From: Azospirillum isscasi
GTDB lineage: Bacteria > Pseudomonadota > Alphaproteobacteria > Azospirillales > Azospirillaceae
Assembly (NCBI RefSeq): GCF_030849505.1
Contig: NZ_JAUJFI010000039.1
Location: 1 to 39,322, forward strand
DNA length: 39,322 nt
Direction of reading: 5' to 3'
Positions 1 through 9,652 of the stretch are shown here, piece after piece. The position numbers and the translations under genes are program-made. The notes under the pieces were generated by a model that worked only from the letters and a program-made list of their open reading frames with translations, made no database searches and was not told the origin of the DNA. The number at the start of each line of letters is the position of its first letter. Position 1 is the stretch's first letter.

Positions 1-2539
1 CGTCCAGCCGTCCCGCCAGGGGCGGGGCGGCCCGCCCGCCGGGGGTGGCGGGGCGGGGCTGGTCGAGCGGCAGTTCCTCGAACGTCTCGGGCGGCAGGGC
101 GTCCAGCTTGGCCTGCCAGAAGGCGCGGTCCTGCTCCGCCCGGTCGGAGCGGAGATGGCGCGCCTCGTCGCGTGCGGCCAGCGCGACGCCGTGGAGCGCC
201 GGGGGCAGGGCGCGGCCCAGCAGCAGGGCGAGGAAATCCTCCTGCACGGTCCGGGCGGACTGGCCGTCCACCACCGCGTGGTGCAGCACGAACCAGAACA
301 GCGTCTCGTTCCCGGACTCGACGAACAGCAGCCCGGCGCGGGCCAGCGGCGGGTCGGTCAGGGCGAAGGGGGCCTCGGCGTAGCCGGCGATCAGTTCCCG
401 CGCCTCCTCCGGCGCGTGGCAGCGGTCGACGGACAGGCGGGCGGAGGGCGGCAGATCGTCGGTTGCGGCGGTGTGCCAGCGCACCCGCCCTTCGGCATCG
501 GCGCGGAAGCCGGTGCGCAGGGCCGGGTGACGCTCCAGCAGGGCGGCCCAGGCGGCGCGCCAGCGCTCCGCCTCCGGCGCCGGACCGTGCACCGACAGCA
601 CGCGCACGACGTGCGACCCGGCGGCGGCGAGGCCGAGCTTCGCGGCGACCCAGAAATCCTCCTGCCCGGCGGTGGCGGGGCCTTCGGTCCGGTCCAGCGG
701 GGCGGCATCGTCCCGCCCCTGTTCGGCGATGCGGCGGGCCAGCGCCTCCACCGTCCGGGAGGCCAGGATGACGGGCACCGCCACCGGATGGCCGAGCGTG
801 TGCAGGCGCTGCCCCACCGCGATGGCGAGCAGGCTGGTGCCGCCGATGGCGAAGAACGGGTCGTCCCGCATCACCGGACGGACGTCCAGCACCTCTTCCC
901 ACACCGCGGCGACGGCCCGTTCCAGGTCGCCCTGCGGTGGCATCCCGCTTCCCGTCCGCGGGGTCGCCAGGGCGTCCTCAACGAGCGCCAGCAGGGCGCG
1001 GCGGTCGGTCTTGCCGGCGGAGCTGATCGGCATCTTCGGCACGGCCTTCACCCGCGCCGGCACCATGTAGGCGGGCAGCGTGCGGGTCAGGAAGGCGCGC
1101 CAGTCCTCATCCTGCGCGGCCTCGGGGTCGGCGCTCTCCACGATGGCGGCGAGGCGGCCCCTGTGCTGAAGGGCGGCGGCGCGGCTGACCAGCGGATGGC
1201 GCAGCAGCGTCCGCTCGATCTCGCCCAGCGACACCGACTGGCCGGACACCTTCACCACGTCGTCGGCGCGGCCCAGCGTCTCCAGATCGCCGTCCGCGGT
1301 CCAGCGGCCCAGGTCGTGCGTGCGGTAGGCGCGCCCGAAGCGCGTCTCCACGAAATTCTCCGCCGACAGCTCCGGCTGGTTCAGATAGCCGCGCGAGACG
1401 CCCCGCCCGACGACGTGGATCTCCCCGACCTCGCCATAGGGAACCTCGTTGCCGTGGCGGTCCAGCAGATGGACGGCGTTGTTGGTGAAGGGCCGCCCGC
1501 TGGGCAGCGCGCCGTCGCCGTCCGGGGTCACCTTGTGCATGCAGATGGTGCCGCAGACCTCCGTGGCGCCGTGCATGTTCCAATAGTCGATGTGCCGGGC
1601 GTAGTGCCGCGCGTCGTCGGGGTTGGGCCGTTCCCCGGCGGTCAGGATCATGCGCAGCCCCGCCGGCACCGCCCCCCGCAGAAGCCGCAGGTAGGAGGGC
1701 GTGAACAGGGCGATGGTCACGCCCAGCCGGGCCATGTGCTCCAGCAGCCGCGCCGGATCGTCGATCAGCGCGCGGGAGGCCGGGACGTAGGCGGCGCCGG
1801 AGAGCAGCGGCAGGCACAGTTCCCGGAAGCCCAGGATGAAGCCGGGGGAGGTGGACAGCAGAACCCGGTCGCCCGGCCCGACGCCCTGCGCCTCGGTGTG
1901 GCCGAGCGCCAGATTCACGCAGGCGTCGTGCTGGATCAGAACGCCCTTCGGCTGGCCGGTGGAACCGGAGGTGAAGAGGATGACCGCCAGCCCGTCCGCC
2001 GGGCCGGGGCGGCCGGGGCGTTGCCCGCCCTTGGTGAGGCTGTCCGCGTCCAGCGCCTCCGGGCGCAGGACGGCGTGGGGCCGTTCCGCCCAGCCGTTGG
2101 CGGACAGGACGCCGGTCAGCGCGTCCGGCGGGACCAGCCCGTCCAGCGCGATCACCAGCCGCATGCCGGCCTGCCGGGCCATGTTCGCCAGCCGGTCCGC
2201 CGGGAGGTCGGCGACCATCGGCACATAGACGCCGCCCGCCTTCAGAATCCCCAGGAACGCCAGCGGCAGGAAGCCCGACCGCTCCGCCAGCACGCCCACC
2301 GGCTCCTCCGCCCCCAGCCCGAGCGCCAGCAGCGCGTGGGCGAGCGCGTTGGCCGCCGCGTCCAGCCCCGCGTAATCGAGAATCCCGGCGTCCGACACCA
2401 CCGCCGGCGCGGTGGGATGCCGGTCCACGAGGCGCTCGAACCCTTCATGCAAACGAAAGGTGGGCCAAATTTTCACAGGACCGAAACTGTTGGACAGTTG
2501 AAAGTGGTCGCTGGGGAGGTATGGCGTGGTGTCGGGCAT
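1..2539 (-). CDS. Non-ribosomal peptide synthetase, A-T-C part (truncated by window edge)
   Basis: The reverse strand has one open frame of 846 codons from ATG 2539 to the left edge, with no stop. An adenylation domain (about residues 20-510) activates an amino or aryl acid as the AMP ester. It shows TSGSTGQPKG (A3), HGATEVCG (A5), YRTHDLGRW (A7), GRADDVVKVSG (A8) and SSAGKTDRR (A10). A carrier domain follows with the phosphopantetheine Ser in FFAIGGTSLLA (about residue 565). A condensation domain comes next, with HHAVVDG near residue 754. The protein begins with A rather than C, as in loading modules; the final C domain would pass the acyl group to a later module beyond the edge. GGGGA lies about 7 nt before the ATG. 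The substrate and product cannot be read from this sequence. Family assignment is secure. Confidence 0.93.
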   Translation of the reverse strand, partial: MPDTTPYLPSDHFQLSNSFGPVKIWPTFRLHEGFERLVDRHPTAPAVVSDAGILDYAGLDAAANALAHALLALGLGAEEPVGVLAERSGFLPLAFLGILKAGGVYVPMVADLPADRLANMARQAGMRLVIALDGLVPPDALTGVLSANGWAERPHAVLRPEALDADSLTKGGQRPGRPGPADGLAVILFTSGSTGQPKGVLIQHDACVNLALGHTEAQGVGPGDRVLLSTSPGFILGFRELCLPLLSGAAYVPASRALIDDPARLLEHMARLGVTIALFTPSYLRLLRGAVPAGLRMILTAGERPNPDDARHYARHIDYWNMHGATEVCGTICMHKVTPDGDGALPSGRPFTNNAVHLLDRHGNEVPYGEVGEIHVVGRGVSRGYLNQPELSAENFVETRFGRAYRTHDLGRWTADGDLETLGRADDVVKVSGQSVSLGEIERTLLRHPLVSRAAALQHRGRLAAIVESADPEAAQDEDWRAFLTRTLPAYMVPARVKAVPKMPISSAGKTDRRALLALVEDALATPRTGSGMPPQGDLERAVAAVWEEVLDVRPVMRDDPFFAIGGTSLLAIAVGQRLHTLGHPVAVPVILASRTVEALARRIAEQGRDDAAPLDRTEGPATAGQEDFWVAAKLGLAAAGSHVVRVLSVHGPAPEAERWRAAWAALLERHPALRTGFRADAEGRVRWHTAATDDLPPSARLSVDRCHAPEEARELIAGYAEAPFALTDPPLARAGLLFVESGNETLFWFVLHHAVVDGQSARTVQEDFLALLLGRALPPALHGVALAARDEARHLRSDRAEQDRAFWQAKLDALPPETFEELPLDQPRPATPGGRAAPPLAGRLD

Positions 2540-2592
2540 CGAAGTCCCCACAATTCCTTCGGCGTTACAATTATCCGACGGGAAAATTTGGC
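2464..2592. repeat. 11-bp inverted repeat flanking the NRPS start
   Basis: GCCAAATTTTC (2464-2474, inside codons about 22-26 of the NRPS gene) is matched exactly by its reverse complement GAAAATTTGGC (2582-2592, in the leader). The pair encloses the ribosome binding site and start codon. It could pair in the mRNA or bind a regulator; neither can be decided here. Confidence 0.45.
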
Positions 2593-2642
2593 TGAATTTT
2601 ACAGAATCGTCATACGCATCCCAATAAGGGATTGGAGGGCTG

Positions 2643-2670
2643 AGAATACATCCGAAACGGAGTTTGTCAA
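2643..2670 (-). promoter_or_regulatory. Sigma70-type promoter of the NRPS gene
   Basis: On the reverse strand a perfect -35 box TTGACA (2670-2665) is followed by a 16-nt spacer and the -10 box TATTCT (2648-2643). It points at the NRPS ATG at 2539 and would give a leader of roughly 95-100 nt. The surrounding DNA is markedly AT-richer than the rest of the window. Confidence 0.6.
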
Positions 2671-2730
2671 CGAATGATACAACTCGCAAAGATTTTAACA
2701 GAGAAGTAAGTCGCATTCCGATTATGGAAT

Positions 2731-2758
2731 GACGCAAGCACACCGACGCAAGCACACC
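2731..2758 (+). repeat. 14-bp perfect tandem duplication
   Basis: GACGCAAGCACACC occurs twice back to back (2731-2744, 2745-2758) in the gap between the NRPS leader and the DUF3008 gene. The remainder of the 2540-2915 gap holds the NRPS promoter and leader. I see no further gene or RNA in it. Confidence 0.7.
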
Positions 2759-2915
2759 AATGTGTGGTTATTTCGTGCCGCTTTATGTCATGGGAATTCG
2801 CGACGACCAGCGTGGTTGAGGGATATCACCAGAGGTTGCTTTCTTCGCCCGTCCGAACGGAATTCGCCTTGTCCTGTTGACGGAGCGACCCTGTCATCAC
2901 ACGCGGAGGGTTCTC

Positions 2916-3119
2916 ATGAGCAAGGCGGAATCGAAGAAGCAGCAGATGGCCGCGGGTGCGGCGCTGGCGGCCAAGCGCGGGGAACAGCCGGAATCCAGCC
3001 TGCGCGGCGCCTCGAAGGAGATGGCCAAGTCGATGAGCGAAAAGGAGCTTCGGGACATGGCGTCCACGAAGCGCAAGGATCTGCCTGCCCGCCGTTCGCA
3101 GGACGACGCGAAGGAGTGA
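2916..3119 (+). CDS. Small DUF3008-family protein
   Basis: This 67-residue, very basic and hydrophilic protein begins MSKAESKKQQ and continues with a KEMAKSM segment and an ASTKRKDLP segment. These match what I know of the DUF3008 family (SKKQQ...SKEVAKSM...ASTKHKGLP), whose molecular role is unknown. The start at 2916 is chosen over the longer frame from 2877 because GCGGAGGG sits 5-6 nt upstream and the family motif begins there. There is no signal peptide or membrane segment. The TGA stop is the first three bases of the 120-bp repeat, so the gene runs directly into hairpin DNA that may end its transcript. Confidence 0.8.
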   Translation: MSKAESKKQQMAAGAALAAKRGEQPESSLRGASKEMAKSMSEKELRDMASTKRKDLPARRSQDDAKE

Positions 3120-3236
3120 TACGGACGGCGCCTGAAGGCTTCGTCCGTATCACCCTTTCAATCAATGCTATCGCATTGATCTGTCGGGTTTGACCGTGGG
3201 CGGATGATGGAAGCCATCATCCGCCCACGTTATGAG
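3117..3236 (+). repeat. 120-bp three-hairpin repeat, copy 1
   Basis: This is identical to 14216-14335 at 119 of 120 positions. It contains three stem-loops. Hairpin 1 (3117-3152) pairs TGATACGGACG with CGTCCGTATCA, with a G.T wobble next and an inner GCC/GGC stem capped by TGAA. Hairpin 2 (about 3162-3181) pairs ATCAATGC with GCATTGAT around TATC. Hairpin 3 (3195-3229) is a perfect 16-bp stem, CGTGGGCGGATGATGG with its complement, around a loop AAG. The first three bases are the stop codon of the DUF3008 gene. I do not recognise the family. Confidence 0.93.
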
Positions 3237-3285
3237 AACGTCCTGATGCGAGGAACTGACGGGGCCGCCCCCCGTCAGCTCCCCG

Positions 3286-3891
3286 TCAGTTCCGCTCCTC
3301 CGGGCGGAAGGTGGCGACGCGGTAGGCGTACCAGGCGGCGAAGGCGGCGACGACCAGCTTGGCCGCCGGGTCCATCCAGCCCGACACCTTGTCGTACTGA
3401 CCCTCCAAGAGATAGCCCGCCCCGGCCAGAACCAGCGACCACAGCGCCGTGCCGATGGTCGAGTAGGCCAGGAACCGGGCCAGCCCCATGCCGGCGATCC
3501 CCGCGGGAACCGAGATCAGCGTGCGCACCGCCGGGATCAGGCGCCCGGCCAGCACCGACGCCGCGCTGTGCCGGCGGAACCAGCCCGCCGCCTCGTCCAC
3601 CTGCGCGGGCGCCACGGTCAGCCAGCGGCCATGGCGGGCGGCCAGCCGTTTCAGCCGCTCGCTGCCCAGCCACAGCCCGGCGTAATACCAGAACAGCGCC
3701 CCCGCCACCGACCCCGCGCCGCCCGCCAGCACCACCAGCGGCAGGCTGAGATCCCCGCGGGCCGCGACGAACCCGGCCAGCGGCATGATGAGTTCCGACG
3801 GGATGGGGGGGAAGACGTTCTCCAGCAGCATCAGAAGCGCGATGCCGGCGTAGCCGCCGCTTTCAACCATGTCTGCGATCCACTCGAACAC
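3286..3891 (-). CDS. DedA/SNARE-associated family membrane protein
   Basis: This 201-residue protein has several hydrophobic segments and the DedA family signatures ENVFPPIPSE (about residues 24-33) and GRLIPAVRTLISVPAG (about 116-131). DedA proteins are inner-membrane proteins related to lipid scramblases and flippases and are needed for envelope homeostasis; the substrate of this member is not evident. The start is GTG at 3891, preceded by GGAGG with a 5-nt gap. The gene stands alone on the reverse strand, convergent with the DUF3008 gene and repeat copy 1 and divergent from glpD. Its length is normal for the family. Confidence 0.9.
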   Translation of the reverse strand: MFEWIADMVESGGYAGIALLMLLENVFPPIPSELIMPLAGFVAARGDLSLPLVVLAGGAGSVAGALFWYYAGLWLGSERLKRLAARHGRWLTVAPAQVDEAAGWFRRHSAASVLAGRLIPAVRTLISVPAGIAGMGLARFLAYSTIGTALWSLVLAGAGYLLEGQYDKVSGWMDPAAKLVVAAFAAWYAYRVATFRPEERN

Positions 3892-3985
3892 GCGGTCCTC
3901 CGGTTCCGGTTGCCCTGGATAACCCGCCGGAGCCGCGGGAGTTCACCGGTTCCCCCGAAGAGGGAGGTGGGCCGGCGCCGGAGGC

Positions 3986-4052
3986 TTTCGTTTGGCTTTC
4001 ACTTTTTTCGTATTGCGGCCCGTTGCGCCCTCGGCTACCGTTTGAAACGAAA
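3986..4052. promoter_or_regulatory. Possible GlpR-type operator region upstream of glpD
   Basis: The dedA/glpD divergent gap carries TTTCGTTT (3986-3993), the related segments CTTTCACTT and TTTTTTCG just after it, and the exact inverse AAACGAAA at 4045-4052. Tandem TTCG-rich boxes are typical of DeoR-family GlpR sites, and glycerol operons are commonly GlpR-repressed. No glpR gene is in the window. Assigning this to GlpR is inference. Confidence 0.4.
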
Positions 4053-4102
4053 ACAAAGACGCGGACCGCAAGGGGCGGGCGCACATCGGAGAGGAGGGAC
4101 GG

Positions 4103-5644
4103 ATGGCCGGGGTCTACGACCTTGCCATCGTCGGCGGCGGCATCAACGGCTGCGGCATCGCGCGCGACGCCGCGGGGCGCGGATGCTCCGTCTATCTGTG
4201 CGAACAGAAGGATCTGGGGGCCGGCACCTCGTCGGCCTCGACGAAGCTGATCCACGGCGGCCTGCGCTATCTGGAATATTACGAGTTCCGGCTGGTCCGC
4301 GAGGCGTTGCGGGAGCGCGAAGTGCTGTGGCGCATGGCGCCGCACATCATCTGGCCGCTGCGCTTCGTGCTGCCCCACCTGCCCGGCCTGCGGCCCGCCT
4401 GGCTCCTGCGGCTGGGCCTGTTCCTCTACGACCATCTCGGCGGGCGGGAAAAGCTGCCCGGCACGCGCGGGCTGGATCTGCGCAGCGATCCGGCGGGGAC
4501 CCCGCTGAAACCCGGTTTCGCTCGTGCTTTCGAATATTCGGATTGTTGGGTCGACGACGCGCGTCTGGTGGTTCTGAACGCGCAGGACGCCGCGCGCATG
4601 GGGGCGGCGATCCGCACCCGCACCCGCTTCCTGAACGCCGTCCGCGAGGACGGGCTGTGGGCCTTGACCGTGGAGGACACGCGCAGCGGTCGGCGCAGCA
4701 CCATCCGCGCCCGCGCGCTGGTCAACGCCGCCGGTCCCTGGGTGTCGGAGGTGATGCGCCAGGGCGCGCGGTCCACGGTGGACGCGCGCATCCGGCTGGT
4801 CCAGGGCTCGCACATCGTGGTGCCGAAGCTGTTCGACCACGACCGCTGCTACATCTTCCAGAACGCCGACAAGCGCATCGTCTTCGCCATCCCCTACGAG
4901 CGCGACTTCACCCTGATCGGCACCACCGACAACGACTATGTGGGCGATCCGGCGGATGTCCGCGCGTCGGAGGCGGAAATCGCCTATCTCTGTGCCGCCG
5001 CCGGGGAGTATTTTGCCAAGCCGGTGACGCCCGCCGACGTGGTGTGGACCTATTCCGGCGTCCGCCCGCTGTACGACGACGGCGCATCCACGGCGCAGGC
5101 GGCGACCCGCGATTACGTGCTGGCGCTGGACGCACCGGGCGACGGGCAGGCGGCGCTGCTCAACATCTTCGGCGGCAAGATCACCACCTACCGCCGGCTG
5201 GCCGGCGCGGCCATCGCCAAGCTGACGCCCCTCCTGCCGAAGCTGGCCTCCGGGGCGACGGGCTGGAGCAGCGGCGGGACCCTGCCCGGCGGCAACTTTC
5301 CGGTGGACGGCGTTCCGGCGCTGGTGGCGGAACTGCGGGCGCGCTTCCCCTTTCTGACCCAGCCGCATGTGGAACGGCTGGTCCGTGCCTACGGCACCCG
5401 CGCCCGGATGATCCTGGACCGCGCCGCGCGTCTTGAGGATCTGGGCCGGGACTTCGGTGCCACACTGACGGAGGCGGAGGTTCGCTACCTGATGACCGAG
5501 GAATGGGCGGAGACCGCCGAGGACGTTCTGTGGCGCCGGACCAAGCTGGGTCTGCGGCTGGACGCCGGGCAGGCGCAGGCTCTCGACGCCTTCATGGCGG
5601 AAGAACGCAGCCGGAGGGAGAGGGCGTCCGACGCCGCGGAATAG
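4103..5644 (+). CDS. glpD: Aerobic glycerol-3-phosphate dehydrogenase
   Basis: This 513-residue FAD flavoprotein oxidises sn-glycerol 3-phosphate to dihydroxyacetone phosphate and passes electrons to the quinone pool at the inner membrane. The N-terminus has the dinucleotide-binding motif IVGGGINGCGIARDA (about residues 8-22). The GlpD-typical SASTKLIHGGLRYLE (about 47-61) follows, and the C-terminal part (about 390-513) fits the family's helical cap. GAGAGGAGGGACGG precedes the ATG. It is the first gene of the glycerol operon, and the length is normal. The product of glpK further downstream is its substrate, so transporter, kinase and dehydrogenase form one pathway. Confidence 0.96.
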   Translation: MAGVYDLAIVGGGINGCGIARDAAGRGCSVYLCEQKDLGAGTSSASTKLIHGGLRYLEYYEFRLVREALREREVLWRMAPHIIWPLRFVLPHLPGLRPAWLLRLGLFLYDHLGGREKLPGTRGLDLRSDPAGTPLKPGFARAFEYSDCWVDDARLVVLNAQDAARMGAAIRTRTRFLNAVREDGLWALTVEDTRSGRRSTIRARALVNAAGPWVSEVMRQGARSTVDARIRLVQGSHIVVPKLFDHDRCYIFQNADKRIVFAIPYERDFTLIGTTDNDYVGDPADVRASEAEIAYLCAAAGEYFAKPVTPADVVWTYSGVRPLYDDGASTAQAATRDYVLALDAPGDGQAALLNIFGGKITTYRRLAGAAIAKLTPLLPKLASGATGWSSGGTLPGGNFPVDGVPALVAELRARFPFLTQPHVERLVRAYGTRARMILDRAARLEDLGRDFGATLTEAEVRYLMTEEWAETAEDVLWRRTKLGLRLDAGQAQALDAFMAEERSRRERASDAAE

Positions 5645-5711
5645 CGGACTGGAAACGCGGCGACAAGAACCATCTCAATAAAGAAAAAATGAATATTGGG
5701 GAGGAATGCCG

Positions 5712-6830
5712 GTGGGTTTGGTTCTGGACAAGGTCAGCAGGCATGTCGGCGGCCACGCTCACATCGAGAACGTGTCGCTGACCCTGGAACGCGGGTCGCT
5801 GAACGTCCTGTTGGGTCCGACCCTGTCGGGCAAGACGTCGCTGATGCGGCTGATGGCCGGGCTGGACACGCCCAGCGCCGGGCGGATCTTGGTGGACGGC
5901 GTGGATGTGACCGGACGGCACGTCCGCGAACGCTCCGTCGCGATGGTCTACCAGCAGTTCATCAACTACCCGTCCCTGAGCGTCTACGAGAACATCGCGT
6001 CGCCCCTGCGGGTGGCCCGCCGGCCCAAGGACGAGATCGACCGCAAGGTGCGGGAGGCGGCGCGCCTGCTGAAGCTGGACCCCTATCTGCAACGCACGCC
6101 GCAGCAGTTGTCCGGCGGGCAGCAGCAGCGCACCGCCATCGCCCGAGCCCTGGTGAAGGAGGCGCAACTCGTCCTGCTCGACGAGCCGCTGGCCAACCTG
6201 GATTACAAGCTGCGCGAGGAATTGCGGGAGGAACTGCCGAAGATCTTCGCCGCCACCGGCGCGGTCTTCGTCTACGCGACGACGGAGCCGGCGGAGGCGC
6301 TTCTGCTCCGCGGCAACACGGCGACGCTGTGGGAGGGGCGGCTGGCGCAGTTCGGGCGCACGCCGGACGTCTACCGCCGCCCGGCCAACCTGACCAGCGC
6401 GCGCGTCTTCTCCGACCCGCCGCTCAACACCATGCGGGTGCACAAGCGCGGCCTCCAGATCGTGCTGGCGACGGGGGAGCACGGGCCGGCGCGCGGCGTG
6501 CTGGCGGAGCTTCCGGACGACGACTACACCATCGGCTTCCGCGCCGACCACCTGCATCTGGAGCGTCCCCACGCCGACGCCGTGGCCCTGCGCGGCGTGG
6601 TGGCGGTCAGCGAGATCACCGGTTCGGAAAGCTTCGTCCACATCGACCTGCCGCGCACGGACGGCGGTCAATTCGGGGGCGGGGCGGATCGCTGGGTCGC
6701 CGTCACGCGCGGCGTGCTGGAGGTGGAGCCGGGCGAGCGGATCGAGTGCTTCATCGACCCGCGGCGCCTGTTCGTGTTCGGCCATGACGGGCGGCTGGCC
6801 GCGGCGCCGCCGCTGGTCATGGCGGCCTGA
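5712..6830 (+). CDS. glpS: Glycerol ABC importer ATPase 1 (GlpS)
   Basis: This is one of two ATPases of the glycerol importer known from rhizobia as GlpSTPQV. From GTG 5712 it is 372 residues. It has Walker A GPTLSGKT (35-42), Q-loop QQF (about 81-83), a perfect signature LSGGQ (133-137) and Walker B LVLLDEP with Glu158, then a C-terminal TOBE-like regulatory part (about 230-372). The H-loop position in the YATTE segment (Thr191) lacks the usual His. GTG 5712 is preferred because GGAGG ends 7 nt before it. The in-frame ATG at 5706 directly abuts that Shine-Dalgarno and is less likely. Confidence 0.92.
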   Translation: MGLVLDKVSRHVGGHAHIENVSLTLERGSLNVLLGPTLSGKTSLMRLMAGLDTPSAGRILVDGVDVTGRHVRERSVAMVYQQFINYPSLSVYENIASPLRVARRPKDEIDRKVREAARLLKLDPYLQRTPQQLSGGQQQRTAIARALVKEAQLVLLDEPLANLDYKLREELREELPKIFAATGAVFVYATTEPAEALLLRGNTATLWEGRLAQFGRTPDVYRRPANLTSARVFSDPPLNTMRVHKRGLQIVLATGEHGPARGVLAELPDDDYTIGFRADHLHLERPHADAVALRGVVAVSEITGSESFVHIDLPRTDGGQFGGGADRWVAVTRGVLEVEPGERIECFIDPRRLFVFGHDGRLAAAPPLVMAA

Positions 6831-6847
6831 AGGGGAGGGCGGACGGC

Positions 6848-7935
6848 ATGGCGCGCATCGACCTTCAATCCCTGGCCCACAGCTACACCCCCAACCCGAA
6901 GGGAGACGACGACTACGCGCTGAAGCCGATGACCCATGTGTGGGAGCAGGGCGGGGCCTACGCGCTGCTGGGGCCGTCCGGCTGCGGCAAGACCACGCTG
7001 CTGAACATCATCTCCGGCCTGCTGACCCCCAGCGAGGGGCGGGTGCTGTTCGACGGGCGGGACGTGACCGCCCTGCCGACCGAGGCGCGCAACATCGCCC
7101 AGGTGTTCCAATTCCCGGTCGTCTACGACACCATGACGGTCTACGAGAACCTCGCCTTCCCGCTGCGCAACCGCGGCCTGCGCGGGGCGCCGCTGGACGC
7201 GCGGGTGCGGGAGATCGCGGCGCTGCTGGACTTGACGGCGGACCTGAACCGGCGCGGGCGAAACCTGACCGCCGACGCCAAGCAGAAGATTTCGCTGGGG
7301 CGCGGGCTGGTCCGCCCCGACGTGGCGGCCATCCTGTTCGACGAGCCGCTGACCGTCATCGATCCGCACCTGAAATGGGAGTTGCGGTCGAAGCTGAAGG
7401 CGCTGCACCGGGCGCTGGACCTGACGATGATCTACGTGACCCACGACCAGACGGAGGCGCTGACCTTCGCCGACACGGTGGTGGTCATGCATGACGGGCG
7501 CGTGGTGCAGATGGGCCGCCCGCAGGAGCTGTTCGAACGGCCCGCCCACGTCTTCGTCGGCCATTTCATCGGCTCGCCGGGCATGAACGTGTTGCCGGCG
7601 GAGGTGTCGGGCCGCGCGGCAAGGGTCGGCGGGCACCTCATCCCGCTGCGCCGCGGTTATCCGGCTCTGGACGGTGGGGCGAAGATCGAGATCGGCGTGC
7701 GCCCGGAATTCGCCACGCTGGCTCCCGCCGGGGCCGGCGGCGTGCCGGTGCGGGTGCGGCGGCTGGACGATCTGGGACGCACGCGCATCGCGCGGGTGGA
7801 GCTGTCGGGCCTGCCCATGGCCGCGACGGTGCCGGAGGATCTGACGCTCGCAGGGGACGAGGCGTCGCTGCTGCTCGACCCCGCCATGGTGCATGTCTAC
7901 GCGGACGGAACGCTCGTGGAAGGGGAGGCGGCGTG

Positions 7936-7936
<1 letters not shown>
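6848..7936 (+). CDS. glpT: Glycerol ABC importer ATPase 2 (GlpT)
   Basis: This 362-residue protein is the second ATPase of the glycerol importer (rhizobial naming, unrelated to the E. coli G3P antiporter GlpT). It has Walker A GPSGCGKT (42-49), a Q-loop in QVFQFP, Walker B AILFDEP with Glu166, and H-loop His199 in YVTHDQ. The ABC signature LSGGQ is replaced by LTADAKQ (140-146). A C-terminal TOBE-like part follows. It starts 17 nt after glpS and its TGA stop overlaps the glpP start by one base. The lost signature is complementary to the lost H-loop His of GlpS, which suggests an asymmetric heterodimer. Confidence 0.92.
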
Positions 7937-8820
<884 letters not shown>

Positions 8821-8835
8821 CAAAGGAAACGGGCC

Positions 8836-9633
8836 ATGCTGCGCGCACGGATCGTCCTCACGCTCTACATCCTGCTCCTGATGCTGCCGATCTACTGGCT
8901 CGTGAACATGAGCCTGAAGACGAACACAGAGATCGTCAGCGGCCTGACGCTGTGGCCGCACAACCTCACCTTCGAGAATTACCGGCGGATCTTCACCGAC
9001 CCGTCCTGGTATTCCGGCTACCTGAACTCGCTGCAATATGTGGTGCTGAACACGGTGCTGTCGATCGCGCTGGCCCTGCCGGCGGCCTACGCCTTCTCGC
9101 GCTACCGCTTCGTCGGGGACAAGCATCTGTTCTTCTGGCTGCTGTCCAACCGCATGGCCCCGGCGGCGGTCTTCGCGCTGCCCTTCTTCAACCTCTATTC
9201 CGCCATCGGGCTGTTCGACACGCCGCTGGCCGTGGCGCTGGCCCACTGCCTGTTCAACGTGCCGCTGGCGGTGTGGATCTTGGAGGGCTTCATGTCCGGG
9301 GTACCGCGGGAGATCGACGAGACCGCCTATCTCGACGGCTACAGCTTTTCGCATTTCTTCGTGAAGATCTTCACGCCGCTGGTGGCCAGCGGGATCGGCG
9401 TCACCGCCTTCTTCTGCTTCATGTTCAGCTGGGTCGAGCTGCTGCTGGCGCGCACGCTGACCTCGGTGGACGCCAAGCCCATCGCGGCGACGATGACGCG
9501 CACCGTCTCCGCCTCGGGCATGGACTGGGGGCTGCTGGCGGCGGCGGGGGTGCTGACCATTCTGCCCGGCGCGCTGGTGATCTGGTTCGTGCGCAACTAC
9601 ATCGCCAAGGGCTTCGCCCTGGGCCGCGTCTGA
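8836..9633 (+). CDS. glpQ: Glycerol ABC importer permease 2 (GlpQ)
   Basis: This 265-residue MalG/UgpE-type permease starts with a hydrophobic segment (LTLYILLLMLPIYWLV, residues 8-23) and has several more. Its EAA loop reads DETAYLDGYS followed by IFTPL (about residues 161-180). It begins 15 nt after glpP, with AAAGGAAAC as ribosome binding site. It pairs with GlpP in the membrane. The name follows the rhizobial glp transporter and is unrelated to the glycerophosphodiester phosphodiesterase GlpQ of enteric bacteria. Confidence 0.93.
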   Translation: MLRARIVLTLYILLLMLPIYWLVNMSLKTNTEIVSGLTLWPHNLTFENYRRIFTDPSWYSGYLNSLQYVVLNTVLSIALALPAAYAFSRYRFVGDKHLFFWLLSNRMAPAAVFALPFFNLYSAIGLFDTPLAVALAHCLFNVPLAVWILEGFMSGVPREIDETAYLDGYSFSHFFVKIFTPLVASGIGVTAFFCFMFSWVELLLARTLTSVDAKPIAATMTRTVSASGMDWGLLAAAGVLTILPGALVIWFVRNYIAKGFALGRV

Positions 9634-9652
9634 CGGGAGGGAGGACGCCGTT

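Noticed and set aside
155..2677. An 840-codon forward open frame opposite the NRPS gene
   Set aside because: The reverse strand over the same span encodes clear A, T and C domain motifs. The forward translation is Arg/Gly/Pro-rich and low in complexity, as expected for a shadow frame in GC-rich DNA.
2793..2817. GGAAT-N16-GGTT as a second EcfG-type promoter before the DUF3008 gene
   Set aside because: It differs from the GGAAC-N16/17-CGTT consensus at two key positions; a similar weak match occurs near 2860, so the resemblance is not convincing.
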